From NCBI GenBank assembly GCA_030765045.1, contig CM060964.1, positions 147,682,065 through 147,746,064 on the forward strand: a stretch of 64,000 nucleotides of DNA, written 5' to 3'. Every line of letters begins with the position of its first letter. The stretch's first letter is position 1. Position numbers and translations under genes: made by a program. The notes beneath the pieces are model-generated. The model saw only the letters and a program-made list of their open reading frames with translations. It was not told the origin of the DNA and searched no databases. The stretch is from Tenodera sinensis (Eukaryota; Arthropoda; Insecta; Mantodea; Mantidae). Positions 9,455-21,201 of this stretch are shown here, piece by piece.

Positions 9455-10085
9455 TACTGGTCTTAGCAATGTGGTCCATGTCCATCTCAACTTGGTAGTT
9501 GGGATTCGTATCAAGGCTATTTCCAGGTCCCCCCACTATTACTACTTGATCTCCTTTATTGAGATCTTTGGCAAGTTGATCAATATTCCCCACAACATGG
9601 CTTAGACCAGCATTGGGAAAGAAAGTACTGATAACTGCAAATTCCTCCCCCAATTTCGCCTGGAGTCTTTCTCAGATGCCCCTCGCGTGACTACTCCCTA
9701 AAACAATTACCCTACGCTTGACACCAGAGGACCCCTTTCCCGGTTTGGACTTGGGAACAGGCCTCGTCTTCCGCGACAACTCAGTAGGCACTTCTTCCGG
9801 CAAAGCGGTAGAAGATTCTACCTCTGCCATCGCCAAAGCCGAGAACCGGTTACTCAATTCCAACTCAGGAGTTTTGTCCCGGGAACGCCCAAAACTACGC
9901 CTTCGTTTAGGATTGGAGTACACCTGAAATTCCGGTGATTTACTGTTACATTTACTAGCCAATTTCAGGCTCTCAATTTCAGATTTGGCAATTTCCAATT
10001 CCTTACGTAGGCTTAGAATGGTGTTCTCGTGACTTAAAACTAACACCTTGCATCGACAGAGTTCACAAATCCAGATTTCAGTAAC
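9455..10085 (-). pseudogene. LINE-A ORF1, amino-terminal part with SGNH nucleophile motif
   Basis: Minus-strand frames 9672-10046 and 9429-9653 belong together with one frameshift near 9660. The first carries a coiled-coil start, a basic and Ser-rich middle, and VIVLGSSHARGI, matching the Ser block of SGNH hydrolases. The second carries VVIVGGPGNSLD, matching their GGxND-like block. The frame is also open upstream of 10046 through a CELCRC cluster. The catalytic His block is on the other side of LINE-B at 1129-1420. Such esterase-like ORF1 proteins are known from CR1/L2/Jockey-type elements. Confidence 0.75.
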
Positions 10086-10098
10086 ACTATCACTATTG

Positions 10099-10227
10099 GT
10101 ATTGGCACGTGTAAAGCGTTACAATATCAAACGCCACTATGATCAGAAGCATAAAGCAAACCTTGATGATCTTGTAGGTGTTTATTTACAACTTCAAAAG
10201 GTGCTTTCTGAATACCCGCATTGGTAA
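10099..10227 (+). pseudogene. Possible BED-type zinc-finger remnant of a hAT/ZBED-like transposase
   Basis: The short frame reads VKRYNIKRHYDQKHKANLD, close in form to the His-His half of BED fingers in GTF2IRD2/ZBED-like hAT transposases (NIKRHYxxxH). No upstream Cys pair is visible, and LINE-A starts directly to its left. The call rests on about 20 residues and is tentative. Confidence 0.35.
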
Positions 10228-12059
10228 ACATACAAAAGGGACGATATGGGTCCACTTTTAGGGGTTTAGTTTCTTGTTCGTTTATATAACATAAGCTATT
10301 GTATTTCGTATTTCAAAGTTTGAACACAATATTGAGTTTGAAACCAAATAATTTATTGTGTTGATCAAATAGTTCAATAAATGCTTAAGGCTAAATAGCA
10401 ATGGAACTTCACTGCATTATTTACTGAGAAAGAGAAGCAGTTTAGTATGTTAACCATAAGGCAGCGTAAGATTATTGGGTGCATAAGATAAAGGAAGGTT
10501 ATAAACTTGAAGATTACATAATTTGCCTAACCACAGTAGGTGGCTGTAATAACTATTGTATGCAAAATATGTTTAATATAAACAAAATAATTAATAACAA
10601 CGTAGAAATTATTACTACTCAGCAGGTAGAACGAAGCCACCACCGCGCTTGTATCAAAACCACCTTCCTCATTAAGCAAGAGAATGTGGGGTGAGTAAGG
10701 CAAGTTCAATTGCTACCATTCCTCTCGTGCCCATGCCTGATGTAAACCATTAGTTATTTGTGCATCTTATTCACGAGAGGAATTTCTTGATCATTAGTGT
10801 GTCTGCTAAGCCATTTGAGAATTTACATAAATCCAAAAGCATTATAGCGGTTTCCCTAGGTGCATTTTCTGTGATTGTACAAGTAAATAGGTTTGATAAG
10901 ATGTATACAGGTATATCACACAATGTAGCACTAACCGATAGAACTGACAGCAAATATGAGCAAAAGAGCCCCAGAAAATAATGGGCAAACGAACGAGCCG
11001 TTTGTGAGACAATGTAAACTACTGACTACGAGTCGCCAGTGACTTTAGTATCAATTAATCGCATGATTTACACTTTGCGTGATACTTTTTTTTTTTTTTT
11101 TTTTTCCCTATTGACTAAAATTTTACTGTGGTGACTCTGTTTATTTGTTTGATCGGGGTGACGTGGGGTCCGGTACCGCTTGAAGCAAACCGGATGATTG
11201 TGAGTACATGTTCAAATGGGTGGTGAATGAAGGCAGGTCTAATGCCATGGCGGTTGCCCTGGCACAGACCTACGACTTTGGGCAGTTATTTGTTGCATTG
11301 TCATTGGGGTGATACTGTACGAGTCATAGCCTTTATATTAAAATTCGAACATTGGCGAAGAGCAGCGGTTTATTCAGATTACAGAACCTACAAGTCATAG
11401 ATCAGCACACCCTCTCAAATAGTAACAGTCACGTCCTTACATGAGGAGTAACAGTTATGTTGTAATAAAAGCTTGTTCCAATGAAGGGTATGCGACATGA
11501 ATGTCATGTACAGTAGGGCTAACGGGAACGAACAGGAGGCTGCACGCTTGTGCCTAAAAGCATATCCTAATCGAAGGCTCCTTCAAAATGTAAAGAAAAA
11601 GGGTATCCTTCATATGTCCGTACTTGAACCACACACTTCACTGCTTAAGTCCAAGGCGCATGCAGATTCCTTAGATATGAGTCATTATGCGTTGACAGTC
11701 ACAAAATAGCCAAATGGTAAATGTTGCACGCTAGTATTTAGGAAGTACCTTATTTTTTCTGTAACAAGACATGTGATACTTTTACAAGAGTTTCGAAGTC
11801 CTTCTTTCATGCATTATATAACCATGTGGACCACATTGCAAGCTTTTCTCAAACTGTGGCACTTTTCACTTTTGAACTTCACATCACTTACAAACAATTT
11901 TATTTGTCTTATCAAGTACACAATTTAATGTGGGAAATCAAAATAATAGTGCGTTATACACTTTTCAAGCGATAATAAGTAAATAGGTAGTGTTGTGGTG
12001 ATTTATTTTGTTAGAAACCTATAGCACTAAATGCAGTAAACGCAACTCTCTGCATTATC
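10228..12059. other. No gene recognised
   Basis: About 1.8 kb without a supported gene. It contains a 21-base T run near 11085-11105 and short unsupported open frames (10479-10694, 10760-10981, 11497-11709) with no family resemblance that I can see. Confidence 0.6.
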
Positions 12060-12243
12060 CTCGGGTAAGTATTCGTGGTGGACGAAGCGGCGTCAGGGTG
12101 GGTTTTCTCCGGGTACTCCGGTTTCCCCCGCCATCTCATTCCACCGGTGCTCCATCTTCATTCCATGTATCATCAGTGTCACCGCCTGCGGTGCCGTAGT
12201 AGTAAAAGCGGGCGTTAAACACTACAAACAAACTCGGATAAGT
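12060..12243 (+). mobile_element. SINE family 2, truncated copy A
   Basis: The core 12071-12232 (gtggacgaagcggcg ... gcgttaaacac) is the 3' part of the SINE seen complete at 56693-56937. It is bordered by a near-perfect 11-bp duplication, ctcgggtaagt at 12060-12070 and ctcggataagt at 12233-12243 (one mismatch). The tRNA-like head is missing. An open frame in it (12008-12199) is not a gene. Confidence 0.75.
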
Positions 12244-12889
12244 GCAAAAAGATCGAACCACGTGCTTTCCTTTCCTTTCCATATCTCTGATGAGTACGTA
12301 CATATATGTTGATGTTTTGTTGCTAATTTATGTCGTTAGCACAATATGTTTTAATGATGAGAGCTACAAGATAATCCATGTAATGAAGGCAATGAACGTT
12401 GAACCAGAAGAGAACATGACAAAATAGTTATAGCTTTGTGGTAAAAAATTGTAATGAAGTATTTATTCAGATTTTATGTATACATTTCAATTACTGTGGT
12501 AGGGTAGACTTTAGAATTTATTCCCAAAGTTTTACAGAAATCTAGATATCAAAAATGGAATGGAAGATATTTATACCAAGGTAAGCAGTGACAAAACTAA
12601 AATATCTCCTACATGTTAACAAATTATTTCACACCAAATGGTAATAGAAAAGCTACCGTAGACTTTATTATTTATTTATGCCAACAAGCTTACTGCTTGT
12701 GTTTTTAAACGCGCAAGCCGTAGACTTATTTTAAACTGAAGATTGCGCCCGTATAACACAAAGCATTTGAAATAAATCTGAATGTTAACATCTGATTTGA
12801 CTTTTTGGACATATGCTGCTTTCCCTATCTTTTTACATGCGTTAACTATCTACTCCCCTTAATTGCAACTCCTACTCAATGCTGTAACA
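12244..12889. other. No gene recognised
   Basis: AT-rich sequence between two SINE copies. I see no coding, RNA or repeat structure that can be supported. Confidence 0.5.
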
Positions 12890-13087
12890 ACAGGCTGATG
12901 CCGCATGTGGGATTTGTGGTGGACGAAGCGGCGCTGGGGCAGGTTTCCTCCGGGTTCTTCGGTTTCCCCCGCCATCTCGTTCCACCGGTGCTCCATCTTC
13001 ATTCCATGTATAATCAGTGTCACCGCCTGCGGTGCCGTATTTAGTAAAAGTGGGTGTTAAACACTACCAAAAAAAAACAGGCTGATG
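12890..13087 (+). mobile_element. SINE family 2, truncated copy B
   Basis: The element occupies about 12901-13076 and is the same 3' segment as copy A, in the same orientation and about 0.8 kb away. It is flanked by the 11-bp duplication acaggctgatg at 12890-12900 and 13077-13087 and ends in a short A run. It lacks the tRNA-like head, so it is a 5'-truncated insertion rather than a tandem copy of A. Confidence 0.82.
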
Positions 13088-14176
13088 TAGATTGTAAATT
13101 ATGGTCACTTGAATATCGGTTTAATGTACTCTGTACATAATATCTGTAGTGCAACAATATTCTTTATTCATTTACTTTTATTTCCTTCTCAAATACACCG
13201 AAACAGTACGCTTCCAGGTGTTATCTTACATACCTGCGCAGCGCATTTAAAGCGGAACATATAAAACACCAAGAAAAGAATCTGTTTGGATTTAAACCTC
13301 TATGAGACCTTTAATACCAGAAATTGTCACAAGCTATATATACGTCGTATAATGACTTGCATACAAATGTTCTATATCATTCAGAACGATAACCAAATGG
13401 TCAACTTATTTTTAATCCACTACGTGATGAGATTGTACCGCATCTGCTCTGGATATTAACGTGCTGCTTCTAGTTCATGATACTAACATCTCACCAACTC
13501 CAAAATCCCATTATTTTCTTTTTAAATTTCGTTCACTGAGTTGATCCATAGATAGATATTTATTTCGAATGAAATCTGGAGAGATGCTAAGTGTATGCTA
13601 TGCAATTAAGCGGCCTATAAATAGCTAAAACTTTAATGGAGCATTTTGTATGAAGGTGAAGTTTATTTCTAGATGCAGATAAATTCAGTGTAACTGGTGC
13701 ACCTTGACACACCTTTGCACTCAAAATGGAGTCCTAGTAAGAACCCTGTAGGTATACTTCATGGGTTGATGGTGCACGATGAAAATAACCAAGAACATGT
13801 CTACGGATAGTAGGATACTCAATGTAAAGGTAACCAGGGCAGCTATTTATTCCTACGTTTTCATAAATCGTTACATATCTGTTGTGCATTTTTCGTAGAG
13901 TTTCTTTCCTGCTTGACCTAGCTATGAAGCAGAACAGTTACCTAATGTTCGTAAGTGTCCACAAATATAAAGAAGCGGGATTACACACTCTTCTGATTCC
14001 TTCATTTCTCGCTACTAACATCAAGCATCTGCCACTTACTACGGCCAACAATGAATATTTTTGACATTATGTTTGATAAACTTTTGAAATCGGAGAAATA
14101 GTATGGCGAAATTATAGAGTGAGAGGTTTGTGTTACAAGGACGGAATGAATAGCATGGGGTTTTTTATTCTTACAG
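13088..14176 (+). other. Sequence upstream of the first visible SmydA exon, probably intron
   Basis: No recognised gene. The last bases form a pyrimidine-rich tract ending in ttacag directly before 14177, so at least the right part is intron. I looked for an upstream exon carrying the SmydA amino terminus and did not find one. Confidence 0.5.
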
Positions 14177-14626
14177 ATATGGAGTTGCAGCACGGACACT
14201 GGATGCAGGGGAGGTAATCTTGACGGAACTGCCAGTTATTGTGGGACCGAAGCCCGACACGTATCCGATGTGCTTGGGTTGTTATGCCCCTGTTGACTGT
14301 TCTGTTATGTGTTCTACTTGTGGTTGGCCCGTATGCAGCACCGCTTGTGAGCTTGTTGCTTGCCACGCTAAAGCTGAATGTGACATTTTTGCCTCTGCAA
14401 AGATACCATTCCAGAAATTGGACGATGTTTCACAAGCATGTCCTCAGTTCAACTGCATCTCTCCGTTACGACTTCTTCTTGCCAAGGAGACGAACCCGGA
14501 GCGCTGGGAGAAGGAAGTGAAATTCATGGAAGCGCACAATGAGGAAAGAAAGCAAACACCTATTTGGGAGAACAATAAGATAAATGTGGTGAATTTTCTG
14601 AGAAAGGCCTGCAAGCTGGAGGACAG
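14177..14626 (+). CDS. SmydA-type SET/MYND protein, exon with split SET start and MYND finger
   Basis: This 450-bp exon opens after ttacag and ends at gacag|gt. It encodes the first SET strand segment (GVAARTLDAGEVILTELPVI) followed by a MYND zinc finger, CLGCYAP then CSTCGWPVCSTAC and a HAKAEC end, and then a helical stretch that in SMYD proteins lies before the SET core. MYND fingers bind proline-rich partners; SMYD SET domains use S-adenosylmethionine to methylate lysines. The WPVC spelling is typical of the arthropod SmydA subgroup. The frame has no ATG at its start and continues from an upstream exon. It ends with two bases of a codon, in phase with the exon at 28154. Confidence 0.85.
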
Positions 14627-16766
14627 GTATTTATATATATTTTTTCTTAAAATATGTAGCTTATAAGTTCTTCTACATTCCCGAAGGATCAGCTTGCATT
14701 TGTTATCGTCGACGTAAAATAGCACTGGTATCCTTCACGTTTATCTGTATGAACTAAATAGTATCCACCCACGTTAAGGGGGGCCTAAATACTTATGAAA
14801 AAGTTATTTTGGCAGTTGCTATTATTGCTTTAAAATTAAAGCACTTCAATATTTACAATTGACATTTTGTGAAATCCAGCTCATTGAAAACATGTGTCTA
14901 AGTATATATAATTGTTGTATTATCTAAATATTTAAAATGACAATCAAATTAATTTTAAGCCATATTAATCTTAGAGATATATTAATAGAATCCTGATTTT
15001 AGAGTATCATTTTGGTTTTCACTTGGATTTCATAGTTGTGAAGTCGCCTAACTTTGAAATTAGAGTACAAATGGTTAATGATTTTATATATAAAGCATTG
15101 TGTGTGTGTTTGTGTGTGTGTGATGCTTCTTCGGAGAGTTGTAGTTTTATGTTTTTAAACTTATGTTTTCCTCTGTGTTTTGTCGAAGCAAGCCATAATA
15201 TGACTAGAAGGGTAAAGGGCAAAGTGCAATAATTAAATACTTCTACTTAATTTGGTACTTATGTGTAGGTAAGCATTCATGGTTAAGAATAAGTTTTCTG
15301 CGGGTGTTGATTGTACATAGACAATAGGAAACTGCCACTCGCAACTTTATCTGTCCGCATGATATTGAATGATGTGCACTGGGGCAGAGCGAAACGAAAT
15401 TGTTTGGTCGTTTGGACCCCAGTGTCTATCTCTCTGGCTGGTTGTCCATTTCTATTCTAGTTACTACTAGGTGTTCGTCCGGAATCTTTCACATGTTGCA
15501 GTAGGTGTTAATGCATTTTGCCATGTCCTTGATTTCATTACGTACTTTGTGATCATGTTTCTCGGGGATAGTTGTTTAAGGGGATATCAGCTTTTTTCTC
15601 TAGCCTGCCAGATATCCCATCACGTTCATTCTCCTTATAAACTGTATCATCCATCGTATGGGGATAGTAGGGGACCATTTGCTCTATAGTAATGATATGT
15701 TTAATAATTATTATCTTAGGATGCCTTTTACGCACCCGTTCTGTCATGTCCTGAGATAATAAATAGCACAGGTTTATGACTAGATCGTACAACGCCATTA
15801 CATCGTAGATGTACTGCTGAGAAGGCTCACTCAAGATCTGCTTCATTTTGTATTTTGACTTCTCGTCCTCAGCAGCTTCTACGAACACTTGTTGCAACCC
15901 GTTTTAAGTATACCCGAATGGTGTCCGTTAGATTAACTATGAGCACTTCAGTCCAGCTCCTTGTTAATTGTGTGAGCTGAAAGAGTGGATACTTCTATCC
16001 TGCCAATTACTTACGTGGCTGATTATGTCAAACTAGTGCTGATAGTTCCTGATTCTCTCCTCTGGCTTCCCCGCACAGGTGTCTAGGTTCAATAAAGTGC
16101 GTATCATTTGAATAAGTGTACCTTCAATTGTGCAACGTGATTTGGGATTTTTAGGCTTTCCCCCTTAACTATTCATCTGAGTGACTGGCATATCTACACT
16201 AGGCCTCATTTATGACCACTGATTAAGGTATAACCTACCGGTGCTATTACCTTTGTCATTATGTGCTTCTGGCATGCACATGGCGAAGGAGGGGAGAAGC
16301 GGGAATAAATATCCAAGTTAAAAGCTGATCATGTCACGACCCAAGCGGCCGTACTTACTCAGTATAAATATGCATACATTTCTTCAATGAAATCGAGTTG
16401 CCGTACTGCTAAACAAATATAATACTGTTGCTGTTTCGTACGGAAAAACAACACAAAGCTGCATAGCATGAGAGGCAAAAAGTAGCTTAGGGATGTATGC
16501 ATGAAGTCTTGAATTAAAGAAAAAAGACCGGTACCAACGGGAAGTCCTTGTTACCGGTTGTGTTCTTTGTATACGAGTCCCCACCATCAATGAATGTTCT
16601 AGCGTGAAATGAATTGTGTTCCAGTAGGGAAGAGAGAAAAATGAATTTAAGTGGCCTGAATTTTCACGTTCGCCGTCAATTTTGAAGTACCCGATGACCA
16701 GCAACTCTGACAAGAACTGACACCTTCACTAATTTGTTACCACCAGATGCTAAAGTTACTGGGGGC
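14627..16766 (+). other. SmydA intron, left part, no element recognised
   Basis: Begins with the donor gtattt. It holds a short TG-rich stretch near 15100-15122 and unsupported open frames (15019-15222, 15471-15689, 15553-15897, 16384-16713). No transposase, RT or RNA gene was recognised. Confidence 0.5.
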
Positions 16767-17035
16767 CAAGGTAGATTTTTTTTTCTGTTAACGTCCTCCA
16801 ACATAATGTCATATTGGACGGTGAATGAATGAAATGTTTGAAATGATGCTCAAATGAGCCCGAGGTACATGGAGCTTTTAAGTTACCCGATATTCGTCTT
16901 CTCAGGATAAGGGAAAACTTCGGCAAAAAACCTTACCCGGATAACTTACCCTAAGCGAGATTTGAGCTCGCGGCCTCTTGAACGTGAGGCAGACACGCTA
17001 ACCATCACGTTACCGAGGCGGGCCGTCAAGGTAGA
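16767..17035 (-). mobile_element. SINE family 3, copy 1
   Basis: The element at about 16776-17026 is flanked by the 9-bp duplication caaggtaga (16767-16775 and 17027-17035). Read on the minus strand it starts with a tRNA-like head: an A box TGATGGTTAGCG and a B box resembling GAGCTCAAATCTC. A unique body follows and a T/A-rich 3' end. A second copy is at 25788-26029. The tRNA-like part is a SINE promoter and not a functional tRNA gene. Confidence 0.82.
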
Positions 17036-17447
17036 GAAATCGCCTTGGGTGATGCGGGAAGGGAAGAGGAGGTAACGGTTAATCCCTAGATAGCTTTAAA
17101 GTACCCGCACCTTAAAGGTTTTATTCGCTTAGACAGGTCCTATGGCACACTGCAACGTATTTCAGCATTCGTACATATCTTGATCTCTGCAGTAAATAAC
17201 GTGAATGACAGAATTATGAATACTAATAAGAGACACGGCTGTGGTGAATTCTGTCCAGGTGAAAGCTTCGTGGAGTCTCTCCCTTTGATCTCGGTACTCC
17301 AACCTTACTTACTTTCAGGGCTATAACCTCTTCCAAACTCAGAGCACTCGTTTTCTATTTGTTCCAGCAGACTCGATTTCAACACTTCATTGCTAAAAGT
17401 ATGTTACAGAAGCTACAATGGTCCTCAGTGTTTTGTACGGGACGATC
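17036..17447. other. SmydA intron, no element recognised
   Basis: About 410 bp between a SINE and a Tc1/mariner element with nothing I can assign. Confidence 0.5.
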
Positions 17448-18918
17448 TATACAGAGTGTTTCAAAATTACAGGACACAAATCTAGGTATTGATTCTCCAC
17501 ATGTAGACGGCGAAAAGTCCATTACAACAGATGTGCAGAAATGGAGTTATGGCCATAAAAACAGTGATATACACGTTTTTCACCCCGCAGGTAGTTTGCT
17601 GTAGAGAATATGCTCAACGTATCCCCCTCCTGCTGGAACACATGCCTCATATTGACGTCCCATGGCCTGCAAACACGATCTCAAATTCCAGGAATGTTGC
17701 GTGGTTCCTCACAACATCCCGCAATTTCGAAGCTCAACGGTTTCCATGCCAGCCATCGGAGACAAATACGACAACACTTAAATAGCCCCAGAAGTAGAAA
17801 TTAACAGGGTTCACATCAGGTGAGCGTGGTGACTAAGCAACTGGGCCACCTGTACTTAACGATCGATCAGCAAACCTTCGATTCAAGTACTGGTGAGAGG
17901 TCTGACTGTAGTGTGCAGGAGCGCCACCATGCAAGAAGTGAACTTGTTGACGAATGCTCAGTGGAGTGTCTTCATATACATGAGGTATGGTGTTTTCCAG
18001 GAGTTTGTGTACGCCTGTCCCGTAAGCTTGGCTACCAGCAGATGGTGTCCAACTAAACTATTACCAATAATTCCAGCCCACATGTTGAGAGTGAACCGCA
18101 CTGTGTGTTGAAATGGAGCAATTGCATGTGGGTTTTCATATGCCCATACATGCTGCTTGTGAAAACTAGTAATCCCATTACGTGTGAACTGTAGCTCATC
18201 TGTAAATACTGAGGCAGGGGATTTCCGATTTTTAATACACTGCTGGATGACCCACTGGCATAACCTCAATTGAACAGGGCAATCCGCTGCTGATAGGGCT
18301 AGTAAACCTTGCAAGTGATACGGATACAACTGATGCTCTCATAAAAGCCTCCAGGCAGTTATATGAGGATCATTCTCTTGTAGCCCTAAGCTTCGTGTGC
18401 TGATAGAAGGAGTCGTGTGCACAGAATCCAGAACCTCCTCTACAGCTGGAGTTGTCAAAATCGGTGGTCATTTTCCCCAAACCAGAAGATTCAAACCTTC
18501 CAAGAGGGTTCAGACGGCCATGAAGACGTTCAAATGTCTTCCGATTTGGACATATTCACTGTGGGTACCTCTCTTGGTACAAATGACGAGTCAGTCTAGC
18601 ATTGCCGTCCGCCTTACCGTACATTCAGTGCATTTCTGCTAGCTCCTGATTTGAGTACGTGTCGCTCAGTCGAACGCCAAACACAACAGTCAACATACCC
18701 TTTGCCACGCGATGAACTATCACAGTATCATGTTAATATCTTCAGTCACGGCAAGTACCAGCAGGAAGAAAAACGTTCCGGTGAAGATTGCGGTTTCGAA
18801 GGCCATAATACAGAAACCAAGTTTTTGCGAACATATGTTGTAATTGTCTATTTTAATTGTCTACATATTGGTAATGCAAACCTGAATTTAGGTCCTATAT
18901 TTTTGAAAACACTGTATA
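17448..18918 (-). mobile_element. Tc1/mariner-superfamily element with terminal inverted repeats
   Basis: The ends form imperfect inverted repeats: the left reads TATACAGAGTGTTTCAAAAT and the complement of the right reads TATACAGTGTTTTCAAAAAT. They sit at TA dinucleotides as expected for this superfamily. A degenerate transposase lies on the minus strand inside. Length is about 1.47 kb. Confidence 0.78.
17560..18560 (-). pseudogene. Tc1/mariner-type transposase remnant
   Basis: The clearest frame is 17958-18329 on the minus strand. It carries MYPYHLQGLLALSAADCP, then SVFTDELQFTRNG (the catalytic Asp block, normally FTDEATFTR) and ENPHAIAPFQ followed by RFTLNMWAGIIG. This order matches IS630/Tc1/mariner DDE transposases widespread in insects. 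The later Asp/Glu blocks, expected towards 17600, are broken by frameshifts. It is inactive. Confidence 0.75.
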
Positions 18919-20609
18919 AAAGTGAACGCCTTTGTAGACTAGTAATTCAAAAGCCATTGAGGAGCAAATCTGACTACCACCTGTCACTACACCAAACTTA
19001 TTTGTACTCGCCATCCTGGAAACCCTACATTCCGTCATTTTGGTGACTAAGCCCTGCTAAGGGCACGTACACACATGACACAGGTTCGGCTATCCTCAGC
19101 CTGCCAAAGTTCCTCGTCCTCAACTGATAATTTTCCTCTGGAAAGTAATAAACCGTTATTATTTAGCTTTATTATCTCGGTGGCTATGGGAGAATCTATA
19201 TTGGTTTCTTTTCTAACTTTACTTTTCACCTTTGCTTACTTTTTACCTTAAACACATGCTATGAACCGAAGCACACAAACACGGAAAATAGTTTGAAATG
19301 ATGGATCAGAAACATAAATCTGAGCTTGTTTCCTAAGTTTCAAAAATGCATTAACAGTTAGAAAAGCTGTTCTACAGTAGCAGTTGAAAAACTGGTAAGT
19401 TCGTTGAAAATTCTTTGCCAAGAATTAGGTATTTTTAACATCGAGAACGAAATAGAAGAAAGCTATTCGTGGACTTATATTATTCTATATCATATTTTGA
19501 GACTTTTAAACGTTTTTGCAAGATCAGAAACCCACTTTATCTATACTGGTACTAAGAGAGGTTTCCCAATAAGCAAATTATCAATTTGGGCATACAATGA
19601 CTTATATGCATTTCAGAGCTCAACAATCTGAGATTATTTTTGTGAGTCTGACTTAAAATTTGCATCCAATAATCCAGGTGACCATGCAACCCTCTTGCTT
19701 GAAATTTAGAGATTTACATTCATAGTAACCAAACAAATTAATCTTCAATAAGAGGTTAGCCAAACTGCTTCAATATCTAGGAAACCTGCATCCACTTCAA
19801 AGTTCTCCTTGAATAAACCAGCACGAAGTAAACACTGCAACTCTTGACCGTTAAAACCACTATCATACTTCACTCCACGGGTCTGTGGCTCGTAAAGCAA
19901 TTTCACCTTTATCAGGTACTCAAGCTATAATGGTGAAGTCGTAGTACTTAATCTATTCTCCAGAGTAATTGTGGTTAACTAGAATAACTAATCAGCACCA
20001 AACACAAAAGCGCGTGTCATGTAGTGGTAATAGCCCAACACAGTCACAACTAAGCGCATACAGCTAATATATTAGAACCAAGTACTTATAACAGCACCTA
20101 TAATGCTTCAATTCAAAAGCACCATAAACGTTAAAGGGAAAAATTATCGCTCTCAAGTGCACGCTAAAACTTTAATTAACTACTCTACCAGTATCATTTG
20201 ACGAGCACCTCTTGCTACCACTGCCATGCATCCCTTTCTCATAGTGGCTTTCTCACTTTACTTCATTCATCTTTTGTGAAGTCATTAAGTTCACTCCTGA
20301 TCATGGAAACTCTTCCTGGACTGACTGAATGAAATAGGGAGCGCTATAGGAGGCAAACAAACTTTGCTACCCTCGAAGATGTTTTACACCATAAAATAAT
20401 GATTGTGCGGAACTTCAATTTTAAAGTCTGTGAAATCAGAGGATTAGTGTAAAAATAACCTATGCAGACAAAATATCCACAGGTTTTCTTTCGAACTATC
20501 CATAAGCTGAAAAGTGTTCTCAGCCTCAAACATTAATATATTGTTTTATTCAGTAAACCATGCAGAATCACCCCTTAAGCTATGGATACCTAAATTCCTT
20601 CCATTCCAT
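18919..20609. other. SmydA intron, no element recognised
   Basis: About 1.7 kb of AT-rich sequence with scattered short open frames and no supported gene or repeat. Confidence 0.5.
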
Positions 20610-20947
20610 ATTCGGTTTTCAAATGGGAATCCCTGTCCGAAAATGCACGGTTTGGACGCTGGAGAGCGTCGAAGTTTGAGAACGAACGCTTGTGACAATT
20701 TCTTAACATTGGTTTTGGTATCTTAATACGGAAGGTATGCAACCCTATAGGCATCTGTGTACTGGAATGAACGACCTGAGCATAATAACATTCCTGCGCA
20801 TGCGCTAAATTCCTCCATAGAGTCCTTGGTGCACATCCTACTTCATTGCTTGTGTGGTTTCCAGTACAGTAACGTTTCTTAACAGCAGTGTGACACTTAC
20901 CAGTTCACAGCTGCTGTAGTGGCCAACTTGAGCACACTTTAATGTAA

Positions 20948-21201
20948 GTGTGCGGAATCACCTCAACGTCGCATATGAAAATCGCTGGACCAGCACGGTC
21001 GCCAGATCTGACACCTCTCCACTATTTTCTGTGGAGCTATATGAAGAATATGTTGTATGACACTCCTGCAACGTCAGCGGAAGACCTTATAACTGGAGTC
21101 CACGGAGCGACTGAAAATCTTCAAAGACAGCCTCACGTATTGGATCATGTGCATGAGGCTCACCACCGCCGATGTAGGCTCTGCAATGACGTAGGAAGTA
21201 C
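20948..21201 (+). pseudogene. M1 transposase remnant, carboxy-terminal part
   Basis: The frame carries ARSPDLTPLHYFLWSYMKNM and later ATSAEDLITGV, then HHRRCRLCNDV. These are the last DDE block (SPDLTPLDFFLWGYLK-like) and the tail of insect mariner-type transposases. The amino-terminal half is decayed. It ends where the hAT derivative inserted. Confidence 0.75.

Noticed and set aside
12008..12199. 63-codon open frame
   Set aside because: It is SINE family 2 sequence, as shown by copies at 12901-13076 and 56693-56937.
15471..15897. Overlapping frames on both strands as a possible host gene
   Set aside because: No splice-supported structure, no motif and weak composition; left as intron.
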